DNA from: Acetivibrio cellulolyticus CD2
Lineage (GTDB): Bacteria; Bacillota; Clostridia; Acetivibrionales; Acetivibrionaceae
NCBI RefSeq assembly: GCF_000179595.2
Contig: NZ_JH556658.1
Coordinates: 457,303-521,302, forward strand
DNA: 64,000 nucleotides
Direction: 5' to 3'
Positions 63,001-64,000 of this stretch are shown piece after piece (positions within the stretch are counted from its first letter, which is position 1; the number at the start of each line of letters is the position of its first letter). The position numbers were made by a program, and so were the translations under genes. Below the pieces are notes generated by a model, which had not been told where the DNA came from, ran no database searches, and was given only the letters and a program-made list of their open reading frames with translations.

Positions 63001-63192
63001 ATTGTCATCGGGTCTTAAATCTCCGTTACCGGATCCTTTTATAATACCGATATCTGACCATCTCTGCATTTTTTCCTGAGCCCAGTGAGTTTTAACATTT
63101 GTTGATTCTTGTGCAAAGGTTGTAGTGAATATTGATGTTGTCATGACCAATGCAACTAACGTTGCCGATAGTTTCTGCATTCTTTGATACAT
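60037..63192 (-). CDS. S-layer homology (SLH) surface protein with Ig-like repeats
   Basis: A 1051-residue exported protein. Signal peptide to about residue 28 (TTFAQ); three SLH modules at about 30-200 (HWAQEKMQRWSDIGIIKG; SWYADELLKAREAGYYNGY; YATAAVNKLSGDGIIKGYSDGSF), which bind pyruvylated cell-wall polymer; a beta-helix-like Asn-rich region (about 205-345); a low-complexity Ser-Thr-Pro linker (about 360-470); a Big_4-like domain (VTVTYYDGSTEVIAVTWPTVD); and about five Ig-like/SwmB-type repeats with a repeated KVVIKFSEEV-like core. No catalytic site is visible. It is likely a wall-bound scaffold or adhesin. GGGGGTG precedes the ATG. Confidence 0.88.
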   Translation of the reverse strand: MYQRMQKLSATLVALVMTTSIFTTTFAQESTNVKTHWAQEKMQRWSDIGIIKGSGNGDLRPDDNITRAEVATIINKVFGLISKSSIQFSDVKLNSWYADELLKAREAGYYNGYTGNISNADSKITRQDTAVMLLKVFGLDTSSALDSSNSFIDAGNISSYATAAVNKLSGDGIIKGYSDGSFLPKSNITRAEFISIIDNLVKLLCNASGTYGSNNVSGHVIVNQPSVELKDMTIGGNLYLTEGIGNGSVTLNNITVTEMTYISGGKDSIKFTDSKLNLVIVNVKDPNASIIFTGTSNISKLTVNSPAQIQFDTNVQAELLINSDGVVINGQTLIKGIAKVGNGKVTQNISETNPEIPAAGPSSTPAATPAITPTIGSNSGNSGNSVNSGNPDNSGGNKTDIPKATPTSTPTSTPTSTPTLTPTSTSTSTPTSIPTLTPTSTPTSIPTSIPTLTPTLTPTSTPTSTSLIVSISDLNDVTVVPGNIPILPETVTVTYYDGSTEVIAVTWPTVDTSEAGEQIIEGTVADTTLTAIVKVIVVPELVLESATVDNLMEIVLNFNKPLLDSDKAENEENYEISDDYFIEDNYVANAELSSDKKAVTLLLKYPLGEQDDIVVTILSDIGLKNDTKITIDNIEDTVAPTVTGVAAVGSSMLKLTFSEPVQNSNVISNYTIDGELFESSQPVLSNNGKTVTFYLTNHLTLGSHMLVVNNEICDYSFWGIGENETEFTVVEDTTAPTGVIESATQTKVVIKFSEEVEFSDMDNISTDSSAIIEAVELDDDDMTLSIYFSIDAPLPTTGSLLTIKNLTDYSGNKVDFKISVPPTNDIISPEFDMYFLSQDQTQLILEFSEDVSALADITLIDQEGNEIPVTVLGYYYNTEYDKVEKYRLVVERTDSKPFDLEAYILTISDVTDLSPIGNKILETTVGIDLGDQTAPNVSNIYAKPEDNTLLIVFNEKVDAVTAETKTNYTYTLSDHICYHLNADTSVTLLPDGQTVSIKFPIDDDKVDEANWININDIEIFQISAVTDLAGNKMPPLAFTSFDEIGNEPEVK
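61798..61985. repeat. Tandem 12/24-bp repeats encoding the Ser-Thr-Pro linker
   Basis: Repeats of GTTGAAGTAGGA and variants (plus-strand view) encode the TPTSTPTS/TPTLTP linker of the SLH protein. At least 14 units with few substitutions, so length change by slippage is expected. Confidence 0.9.
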
Positions 63193-63284
63193 TTTAAGAG
63201 TACACCCCCAAAAATAAATTAATAATAGTTATTTGCGAAATGCTATAACGCTTGAATTTACTGCATTTCAAATTGATATTTTTA

Positions 63285-63356
63285 TTGTTTTCCCCCTCCG
63301 CTTCTAGTAAAATATAGGTATCTAATCCAATTTTAAACAAGAGAAGGGGAAAACAA
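63285..63356 (+). repeat. 11-bp inverted repeat covering the transposase ribosome site
   Basis: TTGTTTTCCCC (63285-63295) and GGGGAAAACAA (63346-63356) are perfect reverse complements; the right arm contains the GGGG ribosome site and ends at the base before the ATG. It may be the left terminal repeat of the insertion sequence, a translation-blocking hairpin, or both. Confidence 0.75.
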
Positions 63357-64000
63357 ATGGTAAAACTTTATAAACAAATTTCTTTTGCTGACACATTCGA
63401 AGAATGTAAAGATGTTTTTCAAAATAATAAGCCAAAATTTCTTAAGCTACTCTCACAACATCTTGATTTATCTTCGCTTATACCACAGGATTTTTATTGG
63501 TCTTACCACAAAACTCTAGGGAGAGACCGTAAATATTCACTCTCTTCAATGCTTTCAGCATTAGTTCTGCAGAAAATTCTTGGCATTCCTACAGTTTCGC
63601 TACTCATTATTTTTCTTAATTTATGCCATGAAGCCCGTGAATTCTGTGGCCTTCCAGACGTCCCTCATAACTCTCAGTTTACACGGTTCAAACAAGATTT
63701 CGTTATTTACCTGGAAAACTTCTTTAACCACCTTGTAGATATTACAGAACCTATTTGCCAGGAAATTAACACTACTCTTGCATCCACTATCGCTTATGAT
63801 ACTTCAGGTATTGAAACCTTTGTAACTGAGAATAACCCAAAGTTCATAAATTCTATCATAAAAAAACTCAAGGCTTTCTACAAGGACAAGCCTGATGTCG
63901 ATGTATATAAAATGGCTTATAGCCTTATGCCTTCTTCAAGCCTCTGCAAACAAAAAATCAGGCAACTCTACATAAACGGCTACTTCTGCTATGTCTACAA
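63357..64000 (+). CDS. Transposase, 3' part outside the window
   Basis: The frame opens with ATG at 63357 behind GAGAAGGGG and remains open to the window end (214 codons visible). Residues about 55-125 (GRDRKYSLSSMLSALVLQKIL..., CGLPDVPHNSQFTRFKQDF) match the N-terminal DUF772-type helical domain of DDE transposases, and STIAYDTSGIETF holds the first catalytic Asp. This suggests an IS4/IS5/IS1182-type element inserted upstream of the SLH gene. Family assignment is tentative because most of the catalytic domain is missing. Confidence 0.8.
   Translation, partial: MVKLYKQISFADTFEECKDVFQNNKPKFLKLLSQHLDLSSLIPQDFYWSYHKTLGRDRKYSLSSMLSALVLQKILGIPTVSLLIIFLNLCHEAREFCGLPDVPHNSQFTRFKQDFVIYLENFFNHLVDITEPICQEINTTLASTIAYDTSGIETFVTENNPKFINSIIKKLKAFYKDKPDVDVYKMAYSLMPSSSLCKQKIRQLYINGYFCYVY

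Overview
The window reads as a low-GC, anaerobic, spore-forming, cellulosome-producing Clostridia chromosome of the Acetivibrio/Ruminiclostridium/Pseudobacteroides type. The evidence is type I dockerins on three secreted proteins, Thr-Pro-rich linkers, an SLH surface protein, a membrane-anchored GH5 cellulase, a CotH/polyphosphate-polymerase cluster, [FeFe]-hydrogenase maturation genes and consistently strong GGAGG-type ribosome binding sites. The species cannot be named from the sequence.

Layout. 1-7.5 kb: the 3' end of an EF-G/TetM-like gene with a NYN tail, a CotH / VTC-polymerase / DUF4956 operon, a competence-type metallo-hydrolase lipoprotein, a parvulin lipoprotein and a LURP-one-like protein. 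7.7-15.6 kb: an ECF-type membrane protein, then a hydrogenase H-cluster maturation operon: TM1266-type regulator, a structured leader ending in a terminator, hydG, hydE with an extra N-terminal DUF3343 domain, aspA, hydF and a cysteine desulfurase. HydG makes the Fe(CO)2(CN) synthon, HydE processes it, HydF is the GTPase scaffold; AspA and the desulfurase may supply ammonia and sulfur (inference). 15.8-25.8 kb: a lone pilM, a tandem hairpin repeat, GH5 cellulase, a stalk-domain secreted protein, the two carboxy(nor)spermidine genes and a dockerin-bearing M28 peptidase.

25.9-47.7 kb is an accessory region. From 25.9 to 42.3 kb every intact gene is on the + strand, and most are small: GNAT acetyltransferases, an APH-type kinase, STM3941, DUF3788, an SPL-like radical SAM protein, a membrane protein/HTH pair, an isochorismatase-like hydrolase, an Lgt-like protein, and two dockerin proteins (CE3-like esterase; N-terminal dockerin plus tandem DUF3237). 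Between them lie GC-rich hairpins, a sequence resembling an IS200/IS605 right end, and five decayed copies of what looks like a group II intron protein C-terminus, several sitting just upstream of a gene. An IS110-family element with a structured flank, a phytoene-desaturase-like oxidoreductase and several broken genes close the region.

47.9-64 kb: a MocR-type regulator with a palindromic operator candidate and a second aminotransferase, a three-gene unit encoding an atypical ATP-dependent DNA ligase and two proteins of unknown function, a 1241-residue secreted carbohydrate-binding/VWA-like protein, a pair of SPFH membrane proteins, a 1051-residue SLH protein, and the 5' part of a transposase running off the end.

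Strongest leads: the structured leader before hydG, the DUF3343-HydE fusion, the cassette-like accessory region with recurring intergenic elements, the candidate bridge-RNA flank of the IS110 element, and the DNA ligase operon.
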